Shown here one piece after another: positions 26,716 through 35,328 of a DNA stretch of 64,000 nt. Made by a program: the position numbers and the translations under genes. Source of the stretch: NIOZ-UU13 sp964653075 (GTDB taxonomy: Bacteria; Planctomycetota; Phycisphaerae; Sedimentisphaerales; Anaerobacaceae); assembly GCA_964653075.1 (NCBI GenBank), contig CAZZAX010000004.1:1-64000 (forward strand). The letters run 5' to 3'. Each line of letters begins with the position of its first letter. Positions within the stretch are counted from its first letter, which is position 1. The notes below the pieces were generated by a model that worked only from the letters and a program-made list of their open reading frames with translations, was not told where the DNA came from and did not search any database.

Positions 26716-27362
26716 ATGACTATCGAAGTTGGAGTATGGAAGATAAATAACAACAAGGCAGAGAAAGTGGATTTTTCTGCAATTGAATCAGAAAGCAAAC
26801 TTGAAGACACAATGAATATCTAAGTCGTGCGTGGATGATTGATCCAGGGCAGGCTGAGATTATTATAGAAGAAAAACGTGTAAAACTCCCTTGGAATGGA
26901 GAGTATTACGTTTCTTTTGGTGGAGAGCATCGCAATTGGGACGAAGCCTGTAAGTATGGTTTTATTTCTGCAGGTGGTGGTTCCTGGTATTCACGCACTC
27001 TTAGTATTCTTGAACTCAGAGGACGTATTTGGGTTAATATGCCTGGTGGTATTGGTTATGTAGGAGTCGGTGAGGTATTAGAAAGTGCTGTTCCAATAGA
27101 TGATTTCATGGTAGATGATGGGCGGGGTAATAAAGTAAGAATTTCCTCACTCGATCTTGAGATCTCGAAGACTAACACATACGAGCAAAATCCCGAAAAA
27201 GCGGAATATCTGGTTCGAGTGGAATGGATCAAGACCGTACCTGTTAATGAAGCAATCAAAGAAAAAGGATTTTTTGGAAATCAGAATTCTGCTGCTAAAC
27301 CAAGAGCAAAAAAGTGGGTTCATACCGTTGACAGGCTTAAAAAGCGATTTGGCATTAATTAG
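26716..27362 (+). pseudogene. Internally deleted NucS/DUF91-type nuclease-like gene
   Basis: An ATG at 26716 starts a 35-codon frame that reads MTIEVGVWKIN...SESKLEDTMNI and stops at 26821-26823. A different frame then continues (NEYLSRAWMIDP...) to the stop at 27360-27362. The first part matches the usual beginning of a family of proteins with an N-terminal NucS/DUF91-type nuclease domain, and the second part matches their conserved C-terminal region (VSFGGEHRNWDEACKYGF, WYSRTLSILE, YLVRVEWIKTVP). The middle, including the nuclease's conserved Glu-Lys core, is missing, with a frame change at the join near 26811-26823. This is best explained by an internal deletion. If the ATG at 26835 is used, a 175-residue protein of the C-terminal domain alone could still be made. 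Confidence 0.7.
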
Positions 27363-27651
27363 ACTATGTGCTACCACCGGTCCCCGGCCCCCGGCAGACA
27401 AGCAAGTGGGCTCACACCGGGGGTAAACTCCAAAGCAAGTGAGTTCACATCCCCCTGCTGCGAGTCAGGTAAGCAGCTCTTCCCCTGTTGCGCGCCAAGT
27501 TAGCAGCACCCGGGGATAAACTCAGATAAACTCTGGGTAAATTCCGGAGTGATAAAAATTAGAGCGAACCGCAGTTAGAAATTAGAGAATTTAGAATTAT
27601 GAATTTAGAATTGAGAATTGGTGTAGTAAGACGCCACCCTTCAATTTTAGC

Positions 27652-27675
27652 CACGCCCAAACGAGTTTGAGCGTG
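27652..27675. repeat. Hairpin repeat with CACGC/GCGTG arms
   Basis: CACGC-C-CAAAC at 27652-27662 pairs with GTTTG-A-GCGTG at 27665-27675, giving ten paired bases, one mismatch and a two-base loop. CCACC words flank it on both sides. It looks like a short dispersed intergenic repeat. Confidence 0.6.
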
Positions 27676-27717
27676 CCACCCTTTCAAATGATGAGTGATT
27701 ATTGATGATTCGCATGG

Positions 27718-27733
27718 GCGGTTCGCGAACCGC
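27718..27733. repeat. Perfect 16-base palindrome GCGGTTCGCGAACCGC
   Basis: Every base pairs with its mirror position. The palindrome sits in a repeat-rich gap and is followed by TCCTACGA, as in dispersed intergenic repeats seen in many environmental bacteria. It is not next to a promoter of any called gene, so an operator role is less likely than a repeat. Confidence 0.7.
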
Positions 27734-27953
27734 TCCTACGACGATAACGGTATGTACACACAGGAGGTATACTTTTTTGATTGACTATTTTCCGGATTCC
27801 TGTTCCCCGCTTTCGCAAAGGGAGAAGTTTTACAGGAATGACAATGTCGGCCCTTCGTCTGAAGCTCAAGGTGAAGGGGTATATAGTATTTCTGGTGGAG
27901 GCCGGGATGGCCGGGAGAATACGAGGCCGGCTTTTTCATATTGTGAGAAGGTG

Positions 27954-28631
27954 TCAAGTGCGCTTATGCCGCTTGTACCATATAGCCACGGCGAAGGCGG
28001 AACCGAGAAATATCAGGATATCGATGAGCCAGGGCACGAAGAAACGCGGGTTGAAGAAGGTGATTAGCTCGTGCTTGTCCAGCAGCTCTTTGGCCGCGGC
28101 TAAAGGTACGCACATCTTCCATGACCCGAGGACCAGCAAACCGTATTTCCAGGGCTGGCCGGAGGCGACTGCCTCGTTAATGTAGGCGTGATAGTTGTGG
28201 TAGTGCCCTATAAGCGTTGGAGCCGATGGGGTAAACAGGACCATAATCAGGGACACGGCAACGCCACACCATAAGGAAATAAGGACTTTCTTTGGCTTCT
28301 TCTCATATATCCATTGATGTGCCAGCCTGAAACCGACGAGGGCGGCTATGCCAAGAGCCGCCAAAAATAGCGGCGCTATTAAAGCCAGGCGCGGATCTCC
28401 GAAGTTGGCGGTGTCCATACGCACGGCCTCAAACCAGTACATCATCTCCCATTCGGTCCAGCCGGAGTATAAGTAGAGACCGCAAGCCCCGATGACACCC
28501 AATGAATAAATGACCGCCAGGGCGGTATATTTTCCGCTCCATGAGGGACGTTCTTGTGCGAGCCAGTCTCTTCCGCAATAAGCGAATATCTGAGAACAAA
28601 CATATGCGGCGGGAATGTCCATTTGTATCAT
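27954..28631 (-). CDS. Five-helix membrane protein of unknown function, last gene of the glycyl-radical operon
   Basis: A 225-residue protein with about five hydrophobic segments (near residues 35-57, 82-103, 114-133, 162-180 and 198-218). Between helices 3 and 4 there is a loop with the His cluster HYHNYH (His143, 145, 148), which could bind a metal or heme. I do not recognise the family. The ATG at 28631 has AAGGAG eight bases upstream. It follows the activase by 128 bases in the same direction and so may be the last gene of the operon. It may be a transporter or a membrane redox component for the glycyl-radical enzyme's substrate; this is only inferred from position. Confidence 0.75.
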   Translation of the reverse strand: MIQMDIPAAYVCSQIFAYCGRDWLAQERPSWSGKYTALAVIYSLGVIGACGLYLYSGWTEWEMMYWFEAVRMDTANFGDPRLALIAPLFLAALGIAALVGFRLAHQWIYEKKPKKVLISLWCGVAVSLIMVLFTPSAPTLIGHYHNYHAYINEAVASGQPWKYGLLVLGSWKMCVPLAAAKELLDKHELITFFNPRFFVPWLIDILIFLGSAFAVAIWYKRHKRT

Positions 28632-28759
28632 AATTATATCTCCTTAAATTTAATTAGAGTGAACAACCGTATCAAAACTGATTTCATAAGTGGTAACCGG
28701 CATTTGTATCCGTACAGTCTTTTTTTTGATCCTTTTGTAATTTAGCTTAAGCCCTTGTT

Positions 28760-29698
28760 TTACGTGTCAGCAAGCTTAAGGGTTGGCCCTCGACTGCTCT
28801 TTGCTTCAATTATCGTTTTGAACATAGCGTAAGTCTTCCTTTCCTCCTCAGGCTTGACAAATTCCTGAGAGAGAGGCGGTCTGTCTCTGCCTAAGCTTAC
28901 GTACTTATCGATTCCGAGAGGATTGTATGGAAGAAGACAGACACTGTGGGCCCCGGCCTCACACAGAAAATCCACAATGTCGAGCAGGTTCTCTCTTGTT
29001 GACGTAATACCGGGTATAAATGGAATACGGGGAATAACATCGACTTCTTTCTCTCGAAGAAGCCGCCGGAAATTCTCAAAAATTCTCCTGTTTGACCTGC
29101 CGGTGTGCCGGACATGGGCGGTAGGATTTGCGATCTTGATGTCGTAGAAGATGAGGTCTATGTACGGAAGTACTTTCTGTCTGAAAACGTCATACGCGAA
29201 GTACCCGGATGTCTCAAGAACGATGTGTAAGCTGTACGATTTAAGCCGCAGGAGCAAAGATTTAAGGTAGTCGGGATAAATAGTACATTCGCCGCCCGAC
29301 AGGGTAACGCCACCGTTTGAGTGGCGGTAAAAGGTGAGGTCTCGCAGTAGAATTTCCGTAAGTGCTTCCACGGGGTAATAACAGCCCACGAGTCTCAAAG
29401 CATTTCCAGGGCAGACACGGGCGCAGTTTCCACAGCGTACGCATTTATCTCTATCAATGCGTTTCTGAGATGAGAGGTTTATCGCTCCCTCAGAACAGGA
29501 ATCTGCGCACTTGCCGCAACCTATACATTTTCGTTCGGAAAAGGTAATTTCCGCCCGTGGGTCCTGGGCTTCCGGATTGTGGCAAAAGATACACCGCAGG
29601 GAACAGCCCTTGAAGAACACAACGCTTCTGATACCTGGGCCGTCCTCGAGGCTATGCCTTTTGATATCGACTATTAGGGGCAGACTGGTTTTTTGCAT
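28760..29698 (-). CDS. Glycyl-radical enzyme activating enzyme (radical SAM, two extra 4Fe-4S clusters)
   Basis: A 312-residue protein. The radical SAM cluster motif CxxxCxxC is Cys32-Cys36-Cys39 (GCSLRCIFC), followed by two ferredoxin-type clusters, CIGCGKCADSC (58-68) and CVRCGNCARVC (86-96), and a GGE motif (LSGGECTIYP). Activases with this insertion install the glycyl radical on eliminase-type and decarboxylase-type glycyl radical enzymes. The ATG at 29698 overlaps the TGA of the preceding gene (TGATG), so translation is coupled; a TTG one codon earlier is a less likely start. Its partner is the enzyme at 30272, two genes upstream in the operon. Confidence 0.93.
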   Translation of the reverse strand: MQKTSLPLIVDIKRHSLEDGPGIRSVVFFKGCSLRCIFCHNPEAQDPRAEITFSERKCIGCGKCADSCSEGAINLSSQKRIDRDKCVRCGNCARVCPGNALRLVGCYYPVEALTEILLRDLTFYRHSNGGVTLSGGECTIYPDYLKSLLLRLKSYSLHIVLETSGYFAYDVFRQKVLPYIDLIFYDIKIANPTAHVRHTGRSNRRIFENFRRLLREKEVDVIPRIPFIPGITSTRENLLDIVDFLCEAGAHSVCLLPYNPLGIDKYVSLGRDRPPLSQEFVKPEEERKTYAMFKTIIEAKSSRGPTLKLADT

Positions 29699-30186
29699 CA
29701 ATCAACACCAAGCCTTCGCAATAAGTCTCTTGCCATAAAACCGAACTTGTGGATGTAGTTCAGGTTTCCATCGACTTCAACTTCGTTTTTTAGAATAGAA
29801 TCGAGAATGTCCTGGTTTTTTGAGAACAGGAATGCCTGCAGTGCAGGAGCATCTTTAAAGGTAATCCTGACATTCCATTTATCTATTTCTTTTTCATGAA
29901 CTTTCATATTGGCGTTTGCGAAAGTAGCAGCGGCAGTGACAACATTGTTGGCGGTTCTAAAGACATACCGGCCCTCAAAATTTTTTATGTTCCTCCGGTA
30001 ACTCCTGGATAGACAAAAAGACAGGTCCATCGCTCTTAACAAGAGTTCCAGGAACTTATCCGTAGCCGTCTCCTGGAGTTCTTGTATCAATTTCTTTGAG
30101 AACAGCTTTACTGCAGCATTACCAATTCGGTCGGGAAACAGGTATTGGACAGGACTTAACAGAGAACGTTTTAATATGGACGCCAT
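29698..30186 (-). CDS. Small SCP2-like protein between glycyl-radical enzyme and activase
   Basis: A 162-residue soluble protein. The C-terminal 70 residues (KWNVRITFKDAPALQAFLFSKNQDILDSIL then VDGNLNYIHKFGFMARDL) have the strand-helix-strand order and DGNL-type ending of sterol-carrier-protein-2-like domains, which bind hydrophobic ligands. The N-terminal part is helical and basic. I do not recognise a named family and the SCP2 match is by eye. The start has AAGGATG seven bases upstream. The tight coupling to the activase gene implies a joint role, possibly presenting a poorly soluble substrate to the radical enzyme. No match to known small subunits of aryl-decarboxylase systems (cysteine-rich) is seen. 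Confidence 0.65.
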   Translation of the reverse strand: MASILKRSLLSPVQYLFPDRIGNAAVKLFSKKLIQELQETATDKFLELLLRAMDLSFCLSRSYRRNIKNFEGRYVFRTANNVVTAAATFANANMKVHEKEIDKWNVRITFKDAPALQAFLFSKNQDILDSILKNEVEVDGNLNYIHKFGFMARDLLRRLGVD

Positions 30187-30271
30187 GGGTCATCCTTTCT
30201 TCTGCACAGGATTCACATTCTTGACAGAGATAGTGTTCGGACATATGACTTTCATAAATTTTCTTACCGTT

Positions 30272-32809
30272 TTATTTACTTAAAGGAAACGGAGCATACG
30301 AGACCATTTTTCCGGTCGAGAGTAGATATTCCGTTCGTTCAATTATCTCCTTTTGCATTTGCGGGTTTAGATCCTTAAAATAAGCCGTATACCCGGAGAC
30401 CCGCACAAGGAGTTCGGGATACTTTTCAGGATTTTTTACTGCTTTAACAAAGGTCTCACGATTTGTGATGTTAAACTGAATCTCCATACCTCCATTGCCG
30501 CTTCCACCGGCATCATCAAAATACCCCTCGACGGAGGCGGCGAAGTTGTCGAGCATTTTCTCCCTGTCGGTATCTTCAGGTGTGTATTTTAGGTTCAGGG
30601 CCACTCCATTTGAAAGACAGCCATTTGGCAGTTTTGCCACAGAGTTGAGGGCCTTTGTCAGGCAGGGTGTAACGCCGGATACCGGCGTGATGCCACTGGC
30701 AAAGTTCTCACGGTCTTTGCGCCCGTTGGGCATTGCCTTCAGCAGCCTGCCGAATCCTGCGTGGTTGGTCATAGTCCAGTACCCGACTCGGTAGAAACCG
30801 TCTCGGTAGTTCTTTTTATCGTTAAATGCATTATCCAGAAACTCTACAAGCCAGGAGACATTGGCATCGGCGATCGGGTCTTCGTTGCCGTATTTTGGCG
30901 TCTTATCCGGATTCATGAGTCTTGTGTGCAACTCTTCATAACCTTCGAAATTTTTCTCAATGGCGTCAATCAAATCCGCAAAGGTTATTGACATTTCTTC
31001 GAAGACGAGTTTTTGGATTGCGCTGAGAGAATCCGCCACATCCGCCAGTCCGATTATGGCTGCCCCCGAAGAATTTATGACAGCCCCGCCCTGGATAAGG
31101 TCTTTTCCTTTGTCCATCGGCCCCTCGAATAAGGAAGAAAGGATCGGTGTTGGATAGAACTTTTGATGTATCTGTCCAAACGTGTTATTCAGCTCTGTAA
31201 CCTGCTTGATAATCCAGTTCGCCTGTTTTTCAAAAGCGTTCTTGAATTGCTCGAATTTTGTGAAACCGGCAGGGTCTCCTGTTTCTTTTTCTTTATTTAT
31301 TTTCAGGTCCATACCGGTATGTCTGTGTCTGCCGTTGAAAAGCGTCAGTTCGAGGATTGAGGCCAGATTGAGAAGGATAGCCCCGGTGTGGCCGTAGGAC
31401 CGCCCGTTACTACCTGGTTCAACGCAACCGATGACACCGTAATCCCGTGCCTGCTCAACGGTTTCCCCTTTCTGAATAAGCGTGCTAATCACGGCCTTGT
31501 CGTTGTGGATTGCCGGCGTAGCCCCCGTATTGATGTTTACCTCGCATGCTCTTTTCAGATAACTTCGAGTATTTACTCCTGAGTAGTACCTCGCATTTAG
31601 GTTCGGGTCACGCAGCTTCATCAGCTCCGTAGCTCTCAGCATGACATAGGTCAGATCGTTCACTGCATCGTTGCGGCTCGTGTCGATACCCCCTATTGTG
31701 ATAGCCTGGTTTGAACCTGTTCCCCCGAAGAGTTGTTCACCGGCCTCCGGGATAGTAGGTACGTGATCACCTATCTTGAGCCAGAGGCAGCAGACCAGCT
31801 CGATGGCATCCTGTATGTTAATTACACCGTTATCTATGTCTCGTTTATAGAAGTCATAAAGGACCTGATCCAACCTGCCCAGGCTAAGACCAACATTGGG
31901 ATTTTCAAGATGAACAGCCGTCCAGCAGATCCAGATCGTAGTAAGGGCTTCGCGGAAGCTTCTCGCAGAAAATTCAGGGACTCTTCGGTTGACCTTTGCA
32001 ATGTTCAGGAGCTCCTTTTTTAAAACAGGATCCATTTCATTTATTGAAAGTTTTTCGGCCTCTGATGCTATATTTCTTGAGTATGTAATAATACCTTCGA
32101 GAACCTCTGCAATCGCAGAGTAAAACTCCTTTTTGGAAGCGTCGGCAGTCTCACTTTTCTTCGTTTCGGCCTCAATGATGATTTCGCGCAGACCAAGCTT
32201 GACGGCCCTTGAAAAGTCCGGGATAGTATGAGAAATGCAGTTTGGTTTGCTGACAAGAAAGAATACGAGCCTTTCGAAAAGCTTCATCTGATCGAGTCTT
32301 TTCTTCTTAGACAATTCATCTCTTGTAAGCTCATGAATACTCTTTTCTATCCAGTGGGGGAATATATCGTAGTTGAGCTCTTCAACTTCCGAATCGGTAA
32401 TATGAAAGGGATTACCGGCCCTTTTGGAGATAGACCAGAGTTCCGGCCAAAGTACAAGGGCCGAAAATTCCGGGTAAAGCGGAACCCCTTTGAATTTACT
32501 TGTCGTGGATCCGCCAAAGAGCGAGGCTTCCTGAAACTTAAAAAGTCTCATATCCTTGTCATATGCACAATTATGTTGGACTATCGGGAGCCGATGTTCA
32601 AGTGTGTATCGATATGTTCCGGCCTTGTCAAGGACGGAGATGCTGTTCTGGTTGAAGAAATGATTGTCGAGAGTAAAGCGTGTTATCAGCCGGGGGCGCT
32701 CTATACATATCTCCGGGACAGTCTTAAAGTATATCTTTCGGAGTTTCGATACACGCTCAGTGAGGCCATACTCCTTCAACGAAATATCTTCAAAAGTTAT
32801 ATTCGGCAT
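30272..32809 (-). CDS. Glycyl radical enzyme of the pyruvate formate-lyase superfamily, substrate unknown
   Basis: An 845-residue oxygen-sensitive enzyme. The C-terminal glycyl loop is RVSGYTAYF with Gly806, followed by the usual LNPQMQKEIIERTEYL. The active-site loop is VIGCVEPGSNG with thiyl Cys462 and Glu464 (the GCVEP form, shared with eliminases such as glycerol and choline-type enzymes rather than pyruvate formate-lyase, which has two adjacent cysteines). CIERPRLITRF near residue 35 is a superfamily motif. GGSTTSKFKGVPLYPEF (residues 99-115) lines the expected substrate pocket. The substrate is not identifiable by eye; eliminase, decarboxylase or C-C adding activities are all possible. 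The metallophosphoesterase gene ends 28 bases upstream. Confidence 0.93.
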   Translation of the reverse strand: MPNITFEDISLKEYGLTERVSKLRKIYFKTVPEICIERPRLITRFTLDNHFFNQNSISVLDKAGTYRYTLEHRLPIVQHNCAYDKDMRLFKFQEASLFGGSTTSKFKGVPLYPEFSALVLWPELWSISKRAGNPFHITDSEVEELNYDIFPHWIEKSIHELTRDELSKKKRLDQMKLFERLVFFLVSKPNCISHTIPDFSRAVKLGLREIIIEAETKKSETADASKKEFYSAIAEVLEGIITYSRNIASEAEKLSINEMDPVLKKELLNIAKVNRRVPEFSARSFREALTTIWICWTAVHLENPNVGLSLGRLDQVLYDFYKRDIDNGVINIQDAIELVCCLWLKIGDHVPTIPEAGEQLFGGTGSNQAITIGGIDTSRNDAVNDLTYVMLRATELMKLRDPNLNARYYSGVNTRSYLKRACEVNINTGATPAIHNDKAVISTLIQKGETVEQARDYGVIGCVEPGSNGRSYGHTGAILLNLASILELTLFNGRHRHTGMDLKINKEKETGDPAGFTKFEQFKNAFEKQANWIIKQVTELNNTFGQIHQKFYPTPILSSLFEGPMDKGKDLIQGGAVINSSGAAIIGLADVADSLSAIQKLVFEEMSITFADLIDAIEKNFEGYEELHTRLMNPDKTPKYGNEDPIADANVSWLVEFLDNAFNDKKNYRDGFYRVGYWTMTNHAGFGRLLKAMPNGRKDRENFASGITPVSGVTPCLTKALNSVAKLPNGCLSNGVALNLKYTPEDTDREKMLDNFAASVEGYFDDAGGSGNGGMEIQFNITNRETFVKAVKNPEKYPELLVRVSGYTAYFKDLNPQMQKEIIERTEYLLSTGKMVSYAPFPLSK

Positions 32810-32837
32810 AATACTTATCTCCCTTCAGACAAAAGAA

Positions 32838-34262
32838 TTAATCATTGTCATATATCCTGCGCCTTAGGTTCTGGCGTCTAATAATAATATCATCGGCGAC
32901 AACAGACGAAAATTTCTTCCATGGATCAGCGGTCGGATCAACCAAAGCTGATATTTGCTTGTAAAATGGATTGCTGCTCTCGCCGACATGTTGTGATTCC
33001 TCAACCTTGACGGCATAGTCCGTTGAATTAATATTTTCATTATACAATCGAAGCGAGACGCTATTGATGTCTTTGTCTACTAATAATATGGCGCCACCGT
33101 GAAGAGGTTGCGGATCCATACTTTCAACTACCCATCCGCCGGTGTTGTAAACGTTTACCCATTGTGGATATCCGTTGAAATTCATGTCTTCCTGAAAGGG
33201 CTTGTGAGTATGGCCAAAAACAAAAGTTACGTCGGAAGGCATGTTCTGTTCTTGCTCATTAAGAATTCGTTCTTTGAGAGGACCATTCATATAGTCCCTG
33301 AGTCCTTTTTTGGCATTTTTACTCAAAGGATTTTCTGAATGTTTTCTTTCCATCTGGAATGCTTTTTTTACAACAGCTCTCGCGAGCATTTTTAGGACCC
33401 TTGCCGTTAATAAGTCTATGCCCGGCAGGTCAATGTTACGGTCAACATTGTCGATCATGGTATAAAGCAGTTTTCTGAACTGGTCTTCGTCCTGCATTTT
33501 TTCATAAACCAACTCAATATCATTTCCCGCCCTTCCGGACCGCCCTAATGCCGACCAGAAAAAGTCGATCCATGCAAAATTTTCCGCTTCAATATCCCAA
33601 ATAATAGATGGTTTTTCCCGGTTGGAAAAAGCCATATTCCGCAGGATCGTGATAAGTTGATATAACGGATCGATGAAATGCCCGTGATGAAAAATTACAC
33701 ATCTGGATTTTTCTTTGTGTAGAACTGCAAAATTCGGATACGCTATCTCTATGACCACATGTGGAAAATATCTCTTTACCAAGTTAGTGAGAAAATAACC
33801 TTGTACAGGAGACTGAGCATTTTCAACAAACATATTTGTAACATGCCATGGGACCTTTAACCTCGCCTTCTTTCGGACTTTGCTAATGTGGTTCACATAT
33901 TGTGTTTCGCGTGCAATTTCCCAGAGATGATGATCGTGATTACCGGGGATGTAAAGAATCCTCTTTCCGAACAGCTCCTCTCCAGGTTTCATAACAAGCT
34001 CAATGAACCGTTCGAATGCCATGGCGGCCTGGTTGGTCGTAGATAAGGCGAGTTCGAGAATGTCCCCATTCAAAATCAGAGTTGGCTTCTTTTTGTTCTT
34101 GTTTTGAGAGATTAGATGTCTTAAACATGCCACGAGTTCTTCTAAAACAGGGCTTGGTTTAGTGGTATCGATATCAGTGCTGTCCGTTTTCAAGTTGGTC
34201 AACAGACTATCCTCCTCACCAAGATGCATATCCGATAAGCAGACATAATGAATATTAGACAT
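32838..34262 (-). CDS. Calcineurin-like metallophosphoesterase, first gene of the glycyl-radical operon
   Basis: A 474-residue protein with all metallophosphoesterase blocks: SDMHLG (Asp11, His13), LNGDILE, PGNHDHH, FHHGHFID and FGHTHKPF. These bind two metal ions and hydrolyse phosphomono- or diesters. It is much longer than simple family members, with about 150 extra residues between the fourth and fifth blocks that are helical and charged. No signal peptide is seen, so it should be cytoplasmic. An AAGGAG site precedes the ATG. Its stop is 28 bases before the glycyl radical enzyme, so the two are likely co-expressed; the substrate may be a nucleotide or a phosphorylated pathway intermediate. 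Confidence 0.88.
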   Translation of the reverse strand: MSNIHYVCLSDMHLGEEDSLLTNLKTDSTDIDTTKPSPVLEELVACLRHLISQNKNKKKPTLILNGDILELALSTTNQAAMAFERFIELVMKPGEELFGKRILYIPGNHDHHLWEIARETQYVNHISKVRKKARLKVPWHVTNMFVENAQSPVQGYFLTNLVKRYFPHVVIEIAYPNFAVLHKEKSRCVIFHHGHFIDPLYQLITILRNMAFSNREKPSIIWDIEAENFAWIDFFWSALGRSGRAGNDIELVYEKMQDEDQFRKLLYTMIDNVDRNIDLPGIDLLTARVLKMLARAVVKKAFQMERKHSENPLSKNAKKGLRDYMNGPLKERILNEQEQNMPSDVTFVFGHTHKPFQEDMNFNGYPQWVNVYNTGGWVVESMDPQPLHGGAILLVDKDINSVSLRLYNENINSTDYAVKVEESQHVGESSNPFYKQISALVDPTADPWKKFSSVVADDIIIRRQNLRRRIYDND

Positions 34263-35129
34263 TTGACTATCTCCTTAATAAATAGTATTCTTTACCAATA
34301 TAGTTCGGCTTTCAGTCCGGTCTTTTCGTACTTTTAGCTACGGAAGAGCCGCATTTATTTTCTCTGTGCCGGTAAAATCCCATTTGTGTATGCTTTACCT
34401 GTTTTCGAGAAATTCATCTTGCTTGAAGGAGAAAATGCGTATTTTCCCTTTCGGCTTGGAATTTCATTAAAGCTTTGTTTTTACAGGATTCCCCATTAGC
34501 TCTTAATCAGGAACACATAGACCATGAAGTCTCCTGAATTTTCGATTTTGGAATTAAGGCCTTCAAAAAAAGTTTGTCTGCCAGTATTTCTTTATAATTT
34601 TCAAAAAGGAAATATGCCTGAAACGGGGCTGCTCATTGCCATTATAACACCTGAAGTGAAAAGCATATATTTTGGTCCCCAATATTGATACATACATCCT
34701 CTAAAAGTCTGTTCCTTCTATTAATTAAGGCGTTGGATATAATAGGAATATTGACTGTAAAAAAAAAGTTTTTTTTGTTGCAGAGCACAACTTTGGCGGT
34801 TTTTTGCTGTTTTTTTCGCTTCCAGCGAAAAATTTGGGGAGGAACATCAACATTAGCCAATCCAGAAGCGCCATACTTATTGTGGCTTTTGCAGGGAATC
34901 AGAGGCAGGTTTCACGAGCTTACTTTTCAGCAGGCATTATGGGATTATTGCCATTTCCCTGGTAATAGTTAGCCAAAATGTTGAAAGTCGGGCTTTTTCC
35001 GTAGTACAACGTATAACCCGCTCATTTTAGTCTAATTTTTCAGCATTTTGCGGCAACAGGGATTTTAGTATCTGACTTTGAACTCTTCATAGGTGGCCGG
35101 TTTGCTCATCACGATCGCCGACCTATCTT

Positions 35130-35256
35130 TTCAGGATACATGTGTTGGAAATTCAGCGGTCTGACAGTAGCTCGATGTTTGCTTCACAAGTACACCTTGA
35201 ATCGCTATATCCTCGGTGCTATAATCACTTGTGCATGTTGAAGTCAAATTTCCTAT
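35130..35256 (+). repeat. Promoter-bearing cassette, copy A
   Basis: This stretch aligns along its whole length with 44033-44160. Shared blocks are TTGGAAATTCAGCGGTCT, CTTCA(C/T)AAGTA(C/T)AC, TTGAAT, TATAATCACT and GCATG(T/C)TGAA, with only one two-base gap. The copies precede two unrelated exported-protein genes. Conservation across the whole unit, not only the promoter boxes, points to duplication. Confidence 0.8.
35197..35225 (+). promoter_or_regulatory. Predicted housekeeping-type promoter for the esterase gene
   Basis: TTGAAT (35197-35202) and TATAAT (35220-35225) are separated by 17 bases, the ideal spacing for a sigma-70-type promoter. The gene starts at 35329, which leaves a leader of about 95 bases. 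The same boxes recur at 44100. Confidence 0.7.
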
Positions 35257-35328
35257 CATCTGATTTAGAAAATGAGTGGATGGAAATCCTTTAATCATTC
35301 TCATTAGATTTTGTAACAGGAGGTATCT

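Larger units (their letters stand above)
27363..27953. other. Repeat mosaic between the nuclease pseudogene and the membrane-protein gene
   Basis: About 590 bases, no supported gene. Successive segments are a G+C-rich part with repeated AGCAG/CCCC words (27380-27540), an A+T-rich run of GAATTTAGAATT-type words (27575-27620), the hairpin at 27652-27675, the 16-base palindrome at 27718-27733, and an ATTCCTG/CAGGAAT hairpin at 27796-27839. Open frames through this part translate the repeats and run into the opposite-strand gene, so they were not taken as genes. Confidence 0.6.
34263..35328. other. Long divergent gap between the glycyl-radical operon and the esterase gene
   Basis: About 1.07 kb without a supported gene. 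It is A+T-rich and includes an A9-G-T8 run near 34758-34775. Weak open frames at 34685-34972 (+) and 34642-34860 (-) lack family features and normal starts. The right end carries the promoter cassette described separately. The left end should hold the operon promoter on the minus strand; no clear box was found. A small RNA cannot be excluded. Confidence 0.5.

Noticed and set aside
27702..28067. Plus-strand open frame of 121 codons running from the repeat mosaic into the membrane-protein gene
   Set aside because: It translates the palindrome and the ATTCCTG hairpin and then runs antisense to a gene with clear membrane helices. No ribosome site.
34685..34972. 95-codon open frame in the long gap before the esterase gene
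   Set aside because: It contains homopolymer runs (A9 and T8) and low-complexity Phe/Lys; no similarity or ribosome site recognised.
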